This document shows positions 32,477 to 39,861 of a stretch of DNA of 41,830 nucleotides, piece by piece. Numbering within the stretch: position 1 is the first letter of the stretch; every line of letters starts with the position of its first letter. Origin of the DNA: an uncultured Lachnospiraceae bacterium (lineage in GTDB: Bacteria > Bacillota > Clostridia > Lachnospirales > Lachnospiraceae); NCBI GenBank assembly GCA_934317845.1, contig CAKRES010000023.1, positions 1-41,830 on the forward strand, read 5' to 3'. A program made the position numbers and the translations under genes. The notes beneath the pieces were generated by a model. The model was not told the DNA's origin. It did no database searches and was given only the letters and a program-made list of their open reading frames with translations.

Positions 32477-33106
32477 TCACTCCAAGATCATCCCATACTT
32501 CGTAAGATCCACTTTCCCATCGATCACTTCTACACCATCCTGTCGTAACAGATCCTCCTGTGCGCGTCCACCACCAAAAGCAAAGGCTCCCGCCAGCTCT
32601 CCCTTGGCATTGACCACACGGAAACACGGAATATGTTCCGGATCAGGATTTTTATGGAGTGCATTTCCTACAGCACGCGCCATCTTTTTGTCACCTGCCA
32701 GCTGTGCAATCTGTCCATAGGTTGCCACATGTCCTTTGGGAATACGCTTTACCGCCTCATAAATACGTTTCGTCGGACTGTCGGTTACCAGATCATAGCT
32801 TTCCGCGATCATACGGCGGATCTCTTTGTCCGGGATCGTCCCATTGAGCAGTATGGTATTCCAGTGCTCCTTGTTCTGATGATATCCCGGCTGAACCGCT
32901 TCATATGCCTGCCGCCAGAATTCTCTCCACTCCGGATCGACCTTGACATTCAGACAGATCATGCCTTCTCTTTCATAGGTCCAGAGAAATGCTTTTTTAC
33001 TTTTCTTTACACGCACAAGCTGCCAGTTTGGATCATGAAACGGAGCCTCCTGATACGTATCTGGAAAGGAAAGTCCGTATTGCAGTGCTTCTTCTCTTGT
33101 CGTCAT
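32477..33106 (-). CDS. MmcQ/YjbR - alkyltransferase-like (MGMT/ATL) fusion protein
   Basis: A 209-residue protein of two parts. Residues 1-112 are an MmcQ/YjbR domain (SFPDTYQEAPFHDPNWQLVR, then NVKVDPEWREFWR and GYHQNKEHWNTILL), a CyaY-like fold often found with DNA-binding partners. Residues 113-209 match the DNA-binding domain of O6-alkylguanine transferases / ATLs (IYEAVKRIPKGHVATYGQIA, ARAVGNALHKNP). The active-site motif reads IPCFRVV (Cys161-Phe162-Arg163) instead of PCHRVV. The acceptor Cys is kept but its activating His is Phe, so it may act as an ATL-like lesion binder rather than a full transferase (inference). AlkD follows upstream in the same orientation. Confidence 0.9.
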   Translation of the reverse strand: MTTREEALQYGLSFPDTYQEAPFHDPNWQLVRVKKSKKAFLWTYEREGMICLNVKVDPEWREFWRQAYEAVQPGYHQNKEHWNTILLNGTIPDKEIRRMIAESYDLVTDSPTKRIYEAVKRIPKGHVATYGQIAQLAGDKKMARAVGNALHKNPDPEHIPCFRVVNAKGELAGAFAFGGGRAQEDLLRQDGVEVIDGKVDLTKYGMILE

Positions 33107-33138
33107 ATCATCCCTCCTGCTTCACAAATTCCGTTCCA

Positions 33139-33813
33139 CTATCGAAACGTCTTCAGATAAGCCTTTTGCTCCGGAGTGATCCGGTAGCTCTCCACCGCTT
33201 TTTGAATCGTCTTTTTATGCACCCACGGAGCTAATCTTCGCTGCTCCACATACGAAATGACTTTATCCCACTGCTTGGCAAGTGCAGTTGCAAAATACCA
33301 TGCGATCATCATATTGATATAGTATTCCTCGGAAGAAACCGCTGCCACCCGATCCGCATATTGGATCTTAAACTCCTCATCCAGAAACAGACGCATCAAT
33401 AATCCAATACCGTACCGCACCGTATAGGTATGTCCGGATGCAAGAAAGGTATCGATCACAGGGAGCAGTTCCTGCTTATGTTTCGCAAAACATTTTGGAA
33501 TGGGCAGATCACAGGTCGCCCAGTTGTCAATATACGGAACAAAACGCTGCACCTCATAAAGACACGTTTCATAATCCCGGATCCATGCGATCAGCATCAT
33601 GTGCAGATTATTTTCCTCATAATACGTATGGGGAAGTTCTGATAAAAACTTCCCCACATCCTCTGTTTTGGCAAATTTCTTTGCAAACTGCCGCAGCACT
33701 GGAGTACGGATTCCAATAATCGTATCCGGATCGATTCCCGGCAGCAATTTACTGTGAAATTCCTTATATTTTTTATCCTGCAGTTTCATTAACTGCTTCT
33801 GTAATTCTGTCAT
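33139..33813 (-). CDS. DNA alkylation repair protein (AlkD-like HEAT-repeat glycosylase)
   Basis: A 224-residue all-helical protein of the AlkD/AlkC superfamily. AlkD-type enzymes excise positively charged alkylated bases (3-methyladenine, 7-methylguanine) without flipping them. The signature Trp98-x-x-x-Asp102 (IDNWATCDLP) corresponds to the Trp/Asp pair that positions the lesion in Bacillus AlkD. GIRTPVLRQFAKKFAK and the helix PWVHKKTIQKAVESYRI near the end also fit. It starts 1 base after the yigZ stop, with the ribosome binding site inside yigZ, and lies 32 bases before the MmcQ-ATL gene: a probable alkylation-damage operon. Confidence 0.93.
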   Translation of the reverse strand: MTELQKQLMKLQDKKYKEFHSKLLPGIDPDTIIGIRTPVLRQFAKKFAKTEDVGKFLSELPHTYYEENNLHMMLIAWIRDYETCLYEVQRFVPYIDNWATCDLPIPKCFAKHKQELLPVIDTFLASGHTYTVRYGIGLLMRLFLDEEFKIQYADRVAAVSSEEYYINMMIAWYFATALAKQWDKVISYVEQRRLAPWVHKKTIQKAVESYRITPEQKAYLKTFR

Positions 33814-33814
33814 C

Positions 33815-34486
33815 TTACTCCACCTTATCCTTTACGGGAATGGTCACGTAACTTCCATCACTGGCAAAATAGTAATACGTTCCCATTTCTTTTATCACTG
33901 CCTGTCCTGCCGTAAGCTCTGTCAGCTTCTTTGTCACACTCTGTACTTTAGCAACCGGCACAAACAGGGTAACTGTCACCAGTTCCTCGTAAGACGTATG
34001 GCTCACATCGATCGCTTCACTGGAAAAATAATATTGCAGCTTTCCAATATCATTATAGTTTGTCGTGATCTGAAGCTTTTGTCCAAGTCTCTGTGTTACA
34101 ATGCTGCTCTTTAAAAGCCCCGCCTTCGTGCTGTCCGTGTAGGCACGGATCAGTCCTCCGGTACCGAGCAGAGTTCCGCCAAAGTAACGGGTAACGACCA
34201 CCAGCACATTATAAATATCCTGTCCCAGCAATACCTCTAAAATAGGCTTTCCTGCTGTCCCGGACGGTTCTCCGTCATCCGAAGAGCGAAGGACGGGCTG
34301 CTCGATCCCGATACGGTATGCGTAGCAGTTATGTCTGGCATCCCAATATTCCTTTTTTATTTGTTCAATATAAGCGGCAGCCTCTTCCTCATTGGAAACA
34401 GGAAAGACGTGGGCAATGAAACGGGATTTTTTCTCCACGATCTCATCACAGCCGGCTTTGTATACTAATTTTACTTCTTCTTTCAT
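33815..34486 (-). CDS. yigZ: YigZ/IMPACT family protein
   Basis: A 223-residue protein with the ATG at 34486 preferred (GGGGG 5 bases upstream; MKEEVKLVYKAG start). The N-terminal IMPACT (UPF0029) domain (about 10-130) holds KKSRFIAHVFPV, WDARHNCYAYRIG, DDGEPSGTAGKPIL and VVVTRYFGGTLLGTGGLIRAY, all family hallmarks. The C-terminal ferredoxin-like DUF1949 domain (about 140-200) follows. The biochemical role in bacteria is not settled; the eukaryotic relative IMPACT acts in translation control through GCN2. It is the first gene of the yigZ-alkD-mmcQ/ATL run. Confidence 0.94.
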   Translation of the reverse strand: MKEEVKLVYKAGCDEIVEKKSRFIAHVFPVSNEEEAAAYIEQIKKEYWDARHNCYAYRIGIEQPVLRSSDDGEPSGTAGKPILEVLLGQDIYNVLVVVTRYFGGTLLGTGGLIRAYTDSTKAGLLKSSIVTQRLGQKLQITTNYNDIGKLQYYFSSEAIDVSHTSYEELVTVTLFVPVAKVQSVTKKLTELTAGQAVIKEMGTYYYFASDGSYVTIPVKDKVE

Positions 34487-34543
34487 GATTACCCCCAAAC
34501 TTCTGTTTCCCATTATACATGATATCCCCTAAAAATACTAGAA

Positions 34544-34597
34544 AAAACCTGTGCGATAAAGAGGTAACATCACCACTTCCTCCATCACACAGGTTTT
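34544..34597 (-). terminator. Long-stem terminator downstream of the DUF2798-like gene
   Basis: AAAACCTGTG (34544-34553) pairs with CACAGGTTTT (34588-34597), continued inside by GAT/ATC and GAGG/CCTC after a mismatch. On the minus strand the outer stem is followed by further T residues (AGGTTTTTTC). It separates the broken DUF2798-like gene from yigZ; T/A symmetry may allow function in both directions. Confidence 0.7.
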
Positions 34598-34619
34598 CTT
34601 TTCCCGCATTTTTCTTTAA

Positions 34620-35125
34620 TTATTCTACTTCTCCAATACCGTCAAACAGTTTTCCTTTTATATTCATTCCTGCTCCAAATATTGCTCTTACAACCGGCCC
34701 TGCAAAAAAGAGCTGCCAGCAAAATGCCATCGGAAAATTAAGTACTGTTGTCTGAAGCCAGACAGCAACTACCTGACTTCCGGCATTTTGAAAGATCAGT
34801 GTTGCACAAAAACTCATCAACGGACACATAAATATAACATAAATATAACAGAAACAACAGAAATCGCCAATACAAGGAAAAATGGATTTTCTTTGCGAGG
34901 ATTTACAATCGAAAATGCTTTCTTTTTAGCAAGCGGTCCAACAAAGAAAAAGTCCAGCACAAATGCAATTGGCCCCATAAAGATAAGCTCGTGGAACGCA
35001 GAAAGAAATACTTGATTGCTCATTCCTCCAAGATGCAGTGCTGTGTTATAACAGATCATGGCATACACCATAAGAAACACCATCATAATAGTAAAAATAA
35101 TTTCCTGTAACTTTGTTTTTGGCAT
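34620..35125 (-). pseudogene. DUF2798-like membrane protein, frameshifted by an 11-bp duplication
   Basis: Two adjacent frames on the minus strand together make one small membrane protein. The first (35125 down to 34817) starts MPKTKLQEIIFTIMMVFLMVYAM and includes FHELIFMGPIAFVLDFFFVGPLAKKKAF, then runs into LYLCVR-stop. The second (34829 down to 34620) gives CPLMSFCATLIFQ and PMAFCWQLFFAGPVVRAIF. The two halves are similar to each other (F-x-x-x-L-x-F-x-G-P-x-x-x), as in the tandem halves of DUF2798 proteins. The break falls exactly at a perfect 11-bp tandem duplication (34827-34848). Removing one copy joins VSVIFM to CPLMSF in frame, for about 164 residues. The ATG at 35125 has TGAGG 6 bases upstream. 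It is either a fresh pseudogene or a phase-variable gene. Confidence 0.82.
34827..34848. repeat. Perfect 11-bp tandem duplication causing the frameshift
   Basis: CATAAATATAA occurs twice without gap (34827-34837 and 34838-34848). Eleven is not a multiple of three, so two copies shift the frame of the DUF2798-like gene and one copy restores it. Confidence 0.95.
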
Positions 35126-35187
35126 AAAAAACCTCATATTTTACCGTTACTCTGTATGTAACACTATTACTCTTAAAGGATACTGCT

Positions 35188-35352
35188 ATGAAACTATATT
35201 TACGCAATCGAAAAAAAATGATCTTATGCGGGCTGCTATTGCTGCTGCTTATCCTGATGAGATCGATGCATTACGCTATGAATAATGCTCTTTTCTCTGG
35301 TACTTTATTGCCGGATTATGTTATAATACTGTATATTGCGTTTATGACATAA
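35188..35352 (+). CDS. Possible small membrane protein upstream of the PBP gene
   Basis: A 54-residue reading frame with AAAGGA 7 bases before its ATG. The product starts MKLYLRNRKKM (basic), has a hydrophobic segment at about 12-23 (ILCGLLLLLLIL) and a second hydrophobic stretch near the end (YVIILYIAFM). It lies 34 bases before the class A PBP gene in the same direction. A candidate extended -10 promoter for that gene (TG-T-TATAAT, 35319-35327) lies inside it, so it may be a true small protein or merely AT-rich promoter DNA. No homologue is recognised. Confidence 0.4.
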   Translation: MKLYLRNRKKMILCGLLLLLLILMRSMHYAMNNALFSGTLLPDYVIILYIAFMT

Positions 35353-35386
35353 AAAACTGGCAATAATCCTACCAAGGAGTGATTTC

Positions 35387-38002
35387 ATGAATTTCAGTGA
35401 ACAGGAAACCAGTCGCAAGATCCACGCACTGGTATCAAAACCAACCAAATATAAAAATAAATTTCTATTATGGATGAGCCGTCTTCTGCTGCTTTTTTTA
35501 CTGTGTGGATGCTTTTTGGCTGCGTCAACACTATATGGTGCCTTCCGTGGCATCTTAGCCAGCGCACCGGATATTGATTCGATCAATGTACAGCCAAGCG
35601 GCTTTGCTTCCGTGATCTACAATTCCTCCGGAGTTGAGATTCAGACCTTATCGGATTATGAATCCAACCGCGAAGAAGTCGCCCTCTCCAAAGTGCCGGA
35701 AAATCTGCGCAATGCCTTTATTGCCATTGAAGATTCCCGTTTTTATGAGCACAACGGAATTGATATTCAGGGTATTGTTCGCGCAGCTTTTTCCGGCATC
35801 ACTTCCGGAAGTTTCTCACAGGGAGCCTCCACGATCACGCAGCAGCTTTTAAAAAACAATGTTTTTGGTGCAGGCGGAGAAACCAATGCTTTAGACAAGA
35901 TAGAACGAAAGGTACAGGAACAATATCTGGCGATCCAGCTGGAACAGCGCATGTCCAAAAATGACATATTAGAAGCGTATCTAAATACGATCAATTTAGG
36001 AGAAGGAACGCTTGGCGTCCAGTCTGCAAGCGAAACTTATTTTGATAAGGATGTCAGCGAACTGACCCTTTCCGAGTGTGCAGTACTCGCTGCCATCACC
36101 CAGAACCCGACCCGCTATAATCCGATCACCAATCCCACGGACAATGCCAGCCGACGTTCTACTGTGCTACAATATATGCTGCAGGAGGGCATGATTGAAA
36201 AATCGGACTATGAAGATGCGATCGTAGACAATGTCTATGAGCGCATCGAAAAGATCAATGTAAAAAAAGCAGCCAATGCTACACCATACTCCTATTTTGT
36301 AGATGCCTTGATCAAAGAAGTGGTGAATGATCTGGAAACCCGTTTGAATTACAACGAAACACAGGCATATAATGCCCTATACAGTGAAGGATTGAAGATC
36401 TACAGCACACAGGATACCAGCATCCAGAATATCTGTGATAATATCCTGACCAGCAATAAACTCTACCAACAGAGCGGATTTAATTCAATCTATGCTCTTT
36501 CCTATCAGCTGTCCGTGTTAAATGAGCTGGGAGAAACGACCAATTATTCCGAACAGGATGTAGCAAGTTTCCTCGGTTACCATTCTTCTGACGAGATGTA
36601 TTTTAACACGAAAAAGGAAGGAAGACGTGCGGCAAAAAAATTCCGCAATTCGGTCGTGAAAGAAAATGATAAGATACTGGGAGAAAACATTGCGCTCACG
36701 ATAGAACCACAGATCTCTTTTTCCATGATCGACCAGTCGAACGGACAGGTGGTTGCATTAGTCGGTGGACGAGGAAAGAAACAAGGCAATTTAACCTTAA
36801 ATCGTGCTACAGATACGACCAAACAACCGGGCTCTACTTTCAAGGTACTATCTACCTTTGTTCCGGCTCTGGATATTTCCGGCCTGACCTTAGGCTCCGT
36901 GTTTGACGACGCCCCCTATAATTATGAAAATAGCACAAAACCTGTAAAAAACTATTATACAACAGGGTATCGCGGATTAAACAGCATCCGGGATGCAATC
37001 CGGGATTCTATGAATATCATTACCGCCAAATGTATGGCAGAAGTAACTCCACAGGTTGGATTTGATTATCTGACCAGTATGGGATTCACCACACTGGTCG
37101 ACCGCAAAGTTGGTTCAGACGGTACGGTATATTCTGATATTCAGCAATCGCTTTGCCTCGGCGGAATTACAAACGGTGTAACAAATCTGGAATTGACCGC
37201 AGGTTATTCTTCAATTGCCAATAATGGAACCTATAACAAGCCACATCTTTATACCAAGATTGTTGACCATGAAGGTAATGTCCTCATAGAAAGTCAGGTA
37301 GAAACACGACAAGTCATGAAGGATACTACCGCATGGCTGCTCTCCAATGCCATGAAAGATGTCGTATCCAGTGGAACTGCCAAAGCAGCACAGTTATCCA
37401 CGCCAATGGCAGTGGCCGGAAAAACCGGAACAACCAGTAATAATTACGACCATTGGTTCGTCGGATTTACACCGTATTATACGGCAGGAATCTGGTGTGG
37501 CTACGACTCCAACCGCTCCTTCTCCAGTGGCGGATTAGAAAAAAAGCTTTGGGCCAATATCATGGATGCCGTAAATGCAAACAAACAGTTAGAAAACAAA
37601 GATTTTGCTACCAACGATGCGATTGTTTCTGCCTCTATTTGCAAAAAATGCGGAAAACTTGCGATCCGGGATGTCTGTGATAAGGATCCCCGCGGCACAA
37701 TGATCCGGACGGAATACTACACCAAAGGAACGGAACCAACGGAAAACTGTGACTGCCACACTGCAGTGACCATCTGTAAAGCTTCGGGACTCCCTGCGAC
37801 GGAATATTGTCCGGAAGAAACAACAGAAACCAAAATTTATATCAAACGACCGGATGGAAGCAAGGGAACTACTGCAGATACAAAATATGAGATGCCAAAG
37901 GATTTTGCAGACAAACGCTGTAACATCCACACCTCTCGCGTTTCCTCTCCACCGGAACAATTGGAAAATCAAACTGTCACTTCGGATCAGACAGAACCAT
38001 AA
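35387..38002 (+). CDS. Class A penicillin-binding protein (PBP1A-type glycosyltransferase/transpeptidase)
   Basis: An 871-residue bifunctional cell-wall synthase; CAAGGAGTG lies 8 bases before the ATG. Membrane segment about 26-50; glycosyltransferase family 51 domain about 75-255, with the catalytic Glu115 in FIAIEDSRFYEHNG and the GASTITQQLLKN, RKVQEQYLAIQLE and EAYLNTINLGEG motifs. The transpeptidase domain (about 440-720) has Ser483-TF-Lys486, Ser541-M-Asn543 and Lys679-Thr-Gly681. The C-terminal tail (about 745-871) is unusually Cys-rich (ICKKCGKL, VCDKD, NCDCHTAVTIC, EYCPEE), a form known in clostridial PBP1A proteins. A terminator follows. Its position before spoVA may be only neighbourly. 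Confidence 0.96.
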   Translation: MNFSEQETSRKIHALVSKPTKYKNKFLLWMSRLLLLFLLCGCFLAASTLYGAFRGILASAPDIDSINVQPSGFASVIYNSSGVEIQTLSDYESNREEVALSKVPENLRNAFIAIEDSRFYEHNGIDIQGIVRAAFSGITSGSFSQGASTITQQLLKNNVFGAGGETNALDKIERKVQEQYLAIQLEQRMSKNDILEAYLNTINLGEGTLGVQSASETYFDKDVSELTLSECAVLAAITQNPTRYNPITNPTDNASRRSTVLQYMLQEGMIEKSDYEDAIVDNVYERIEKINVKKAANATPYSYFVDALIKEVVNDLETRLNYNETQAYNALYSEGLKIYSTQDTSIQNICDNILTSNKLYQQSGFNSIYALSYQLSVLNELGETTNYSEQDVASFLGYHSSDEMYFNTKKEGRRAAKKFRNSVVKENDKILGENIALTIEPQISFSMIDQSNGQVVALVGGRGKKQGNLTLNRATDTTKQPGSTFKVLSTFVPALDISGLTLGSVFDDAPYNYENSTKPVKNYYTTGYRGLNSIRDAIRDSMNIITAKCMAEVTPQVGFDYLTSMGFTTLVDRKVGSDGTVYSDIQQSLCLGGITNGVTNLELTAGYSSIANNGTYNKPHLYTKIVDHEGNVLIESQVETRQVMKDTTAWLLSNAMKDVVSSGTAKAAQLSTPMAVAGKTGTTSNNYDHWFVGFTPYYTAGIWCGYDSNRSFSSGGLEKKLWANIMDAVNANKQLENKDFATNDAIVSASICKKCGKLAIRDVCDKDPRGTMIRTEYYTKGTEPTENCDCHTAVTICKASGLPATEYCPEETTETKIYIKRPDGSKGTTADTKYEMPKDFADKRCNIHTSRVSSPPEQLENQTVTSDQTEP

Positions 38003-38009
38003 AAAAGAC

Positions 38010-38050
38010 TATGCATGAAATCATTTTTTGATTTCATGCATATTTTTTTT
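38010..38050 (+). terminator. Terminator of the PBP gene
   Basis: A 14-bp perfect stem (38010-38023 with 38029-38042) closed by five T residues and followed by eight more T residues (38043-38050). It begins 8 bases past the PBP stop. Its right arm contains the -35-like GCATA of the next promoter. Confidence 0.93.
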
Positions 38051-38066
38051 ACTTTCTCTCATACTA
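38038..38066 (+). promoter_or_regulatory. Probable sigma-G promoter of the spoVA operon
   Basis: GCATA (38038-38042), 17 bases, CATACTA (38060-38066). This fits the forespore sigma-G pattern G-H-A-T-R, about 17-18 bases, CAT-n-n-TA, whereas no sigma-A box is present. The position, 54 bases before the first gene of the operon, and the known sigma-G control of spoVA in Bacillus support it. The -35 element lies inside the PBP terminator stem. Confidence 0.65.
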
Positions 38067-38119
38067 CTGGGTAGAAAATACAGGAAAAACATCCCTGTCT
38101 GATAGGAAGGAGTGCGTCT

Positions 38120-38308
38120 ATGAACAAGTCACAGTTAAGCTTAAAGCAACAACACAAAAAAAAGACAAAAGTCATCTGCTTTATTCTGGTATGGTTTTTA
38201 TTGATCAGCGTTTTAGTCGGTCTGATCCTTTATAAAAACAAACAGATCACTATTAACGGCACACTTGCAAAGCGTTTATGTGCGGAGGTGGCAGAATGGA
38301 TGAGCTGA
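38120..38308 (+). CDS. Unknown 62-aa membrane protein heading the spoVA operon
   Basis: A 62-residue protein with a strong ribosome binding site (AAGGAG, 7 bases before the ATG) right after the sigma-G-like promoter. It has a basic N-terminus (KQQHKKKTK), one membrane segment (about 17-38: VICFILVWFLLISVLVGLIL) and a short tail KNKQITINGTLAKRLCAEVAEWMS. Its end overlaps the start of spoVAA by 13 bases, so the spoVAA ribosome binding site (GGAGG) lies in its last codons and translation is coupled. It is not one of the known SpoVA subunits. It could be a spore-specific small membrane protein or a remnant of a longer gene (for example of an N-terminal anchor). Confidence 0.75.
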   Translation: MNKSQLSLKQQHKKKTKVICFILVWFLLISVLVGLILYKNKQITINGTLAKRLCAEVAEWMS

Positions 38309-38937
38309 CACTTTATGTCAATGTCAAACGAAGTCAGGTTGTTACGAAAAGCCATATCGTGATCAAAGATGCTGCAACCGTTTACTGCCGCAACCGTAAC
38401 ATTGCCAAACAGGTTGAACAGCTTCCCCTTTGTGATTTTCACAAAGATATGGATGGCCGGGAAGTCATAACAGTTCTTTATGTGATCTCTCTGATCCAAA
38501 AGGAATTCCCTGATCTTCAGGTAGAAGTCGTTGGCGACCCGGAATTTATCCTGTTTCACAAAAAGGAAGAACCACTCACCAAAAAAAGAAAAGCTGTCAC
38601 TTACTTAAAGGTTGTGTTTGTTGCGATTGTCGCCTTTTTTGGAGCAGCCTTTACCATTGCTACCTTTAACAACGACGTAGGGGTAGATGAAGTATTTTTT
38701 AAACTCTATGCCCAGTTCACAAACGAAACCATAGAGGGTCCAACGATCCTTCATCTCGGTTATGCACTCGGCCTTCCGTTTGGATTGTTTTACTTTTTTA
38801 ATCACATCTTTCACCATCGTTTGAGTGATGAGCCTACCCCTCTGGAAACACAGATGCGCCTTTACGAACGAGATGTTAACGATTCTATGGTGATCAGTTC
38901 TTCCCGTAACAAAAAAACGATTGACGTCAAACAGTAA
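38296..38937 (+). CDS. spoVAA: Stage V sporulation protein AA
   Basis: A 213-residue protein. The start at 38296 has GGAGG 7 bases upstream and gives MDELTLYVNVKRSQVV, matching SpoVAA (about 206 aa in Bacillus). The N-terminal soluble part is followed by two membrane segments (about 96-118 and 147-168, including AVTYLKVVFVAIVAFFGAAFTIATFNNDVGV, split here across the helix). SpoVA proteins form the forespore inner-membrane channel that moves Ca-dipicolinate in during sporulation and out during germination. SpoVAA and SpoVAB are absent from many Clostridia, so their presence here is informative. Confidence 0.93.
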   Translation: MDELTLYVNVKRSQVVTKSHIVIKDAATVYCRNRNIAKQVEQLPLCDFHKDMDGREVITVLYVISLIQKEFPDLQVEVVGDPEFILFHKKEEPLTKKRKAVTYLKVVFVAIVAFFGAAFTIATFNNDVGVDEVFFKLYAQFTNETIEGPTILHLGYALGLPFGLFYFFNHIFHHRLSDEPTPLETQMRLYERDVNDSMVISSSRNKKTIDVKQ

Positions 38938-38954
38938 CCAAAAAGGAGGATACT

Positions 38955-39368
38955 ATGCTGCTACAATTATGGATGCTGTTCCTTTCTTTTCTGTTTGGAC
39001 TTGCTGTTTCCTGTGGTTTTATCGCTTTTGTGATCCTGATCGGTATATTACCACGATTGATCAGTAAGACAAGAACGGCACAGCATGTTGTCTTTTTTGA
39101 AACCTGCTTTGTCGTCGGTACTGCTCTTGGAAATGTTTGCGTTTTATACAAAACACCGCTGCCATTTGAAAAAATAGGAGCCTTGCTTTTAGGTCTGCTT
39201 TTTGGCTTTTTTGTCGGCTGCCTTTCCGGAGCCTTAGCAGAGGTTGTAAAAATATTTCCGATACTCACACGACGGCTGCACTTAAGAACCGGGCTCCCCT
39301 ATGTGATCGGTGCGATCGCACTGGGAAAATGCTTTGGTACGCTCCTGCAGTTTTTCGTCATTCAATAA
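38955..39368 (+). CDS. spoVAB: Stage V sporulation protein AB
   Basis: A 137-residue integral membrane protein with about four membrane segments, starting MLLQLWMLFLSFLFGLAVSCG; AAGGAGG lies 6 bases upstream. Motifs such as FVILIGILPRLISKT, FETCFVVGTALG and GFFVGCLSGALAEV fit SpoVAB of Bacillus in length and order. It lies between spoVAA and spoVAC (17- and 21-base gaps), part of the dipicolinate channel operon. Confidence 0.93.
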   Translation: MLLQLWMLFLSFLFGLAVSCGFIAFVILIGILPRLISKTRTAQHVVFFETCFVVGTALGNVCVLYKTPLPFEKIGALLLGLLFGFFVGCLSGALAEVVKIFPILTRRLHLRTGLPYVIGAIALGKCFGTLLQFFVIQ

Positions 39369-39389
39369 TTTCAGATTGGAGAGGATACT

Positions 39390-39851
39390 ATGAAAAAAGA
39401 ACCAACAAAAAAAGCCTATCAAGACTATGTGGAAGAAATCACACCTACCGCCAATGTATTTGCCAATTGCTTCAAAGCATTTCTGACAGGTGGCATCATC
39501 TGCACATTAGGAGAGGGGATCAAGCATGCTGTATTATATTTTTTCGCAGTCAGCGAAGTAACAGCAGGAAGCTGGGTTACAATTATTCTGATCTTAGTAA
39601 GCGTCATTTTAACGGGATTCAACATTTACCCTTCGATCGCAAACTGGGGAGGAGCCGGAGCATTAGTTCCTATTACGGGATTTGCTAATTCCGTTGCTGC
39701 TCCTGCCATTGAATTTCAAAAGGAAGGACAGGTATTTGGTATCGGTGTCAAGATCTTTACAATAGCAGGACCAGTGATCCTATATGGTATCTTTTCTTCC
39801 TTTCTTGCCGGACTGCTCTACTATCTTGGTCATATCCTGGGATTATTATAA
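39390..39851 (+). CDS. spoVAC: Stage V sporulation protein AC
   Basis: A 153-residue membrane protein opening MKKEPTKKAYQDYVEEITPT, then NCFKAFLTGGIICTLGEGI and GGAGALVPITGFANSVAAPA-type motifs, all SpoVAC hallmarks. SpoVAC is a mechanosensitive channel component needed for Ca-dipicolinate movement. GGAGAGG precedes the ATG. It is followed after 10 bases by spoVAD. Confidence 0.97.
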   Translation: MKKEPTKKAYQDYVEEITPTANVFANCFKAFLTGGIICTLGEGIKHAVLYFFAVSEVTAGSWVTIILILVSVILTGFNIYPSIANWGGAGALVPITGFANSVAAPAIEFQKEGQVFGIGVKIFTIAGPVILYGIFSSFLAGLLYYLGHILGLL

Positions 39852-39861
39852 GGAGGCTTTT

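Noticed and set aside
34544..34597. Short frame (MEEVVMLPLYRTGFF) inside the terminator stem as a leader peptide
   Set aside because: No ribosome binding site and fully inside a hairpin; chance frame.
39784..39861. Longer spoVAD start overlapping spoVAC
   Set aside because: ATG 39862 has an ideal ribosome binding site and gives the usual SpoVAD N-terminus.
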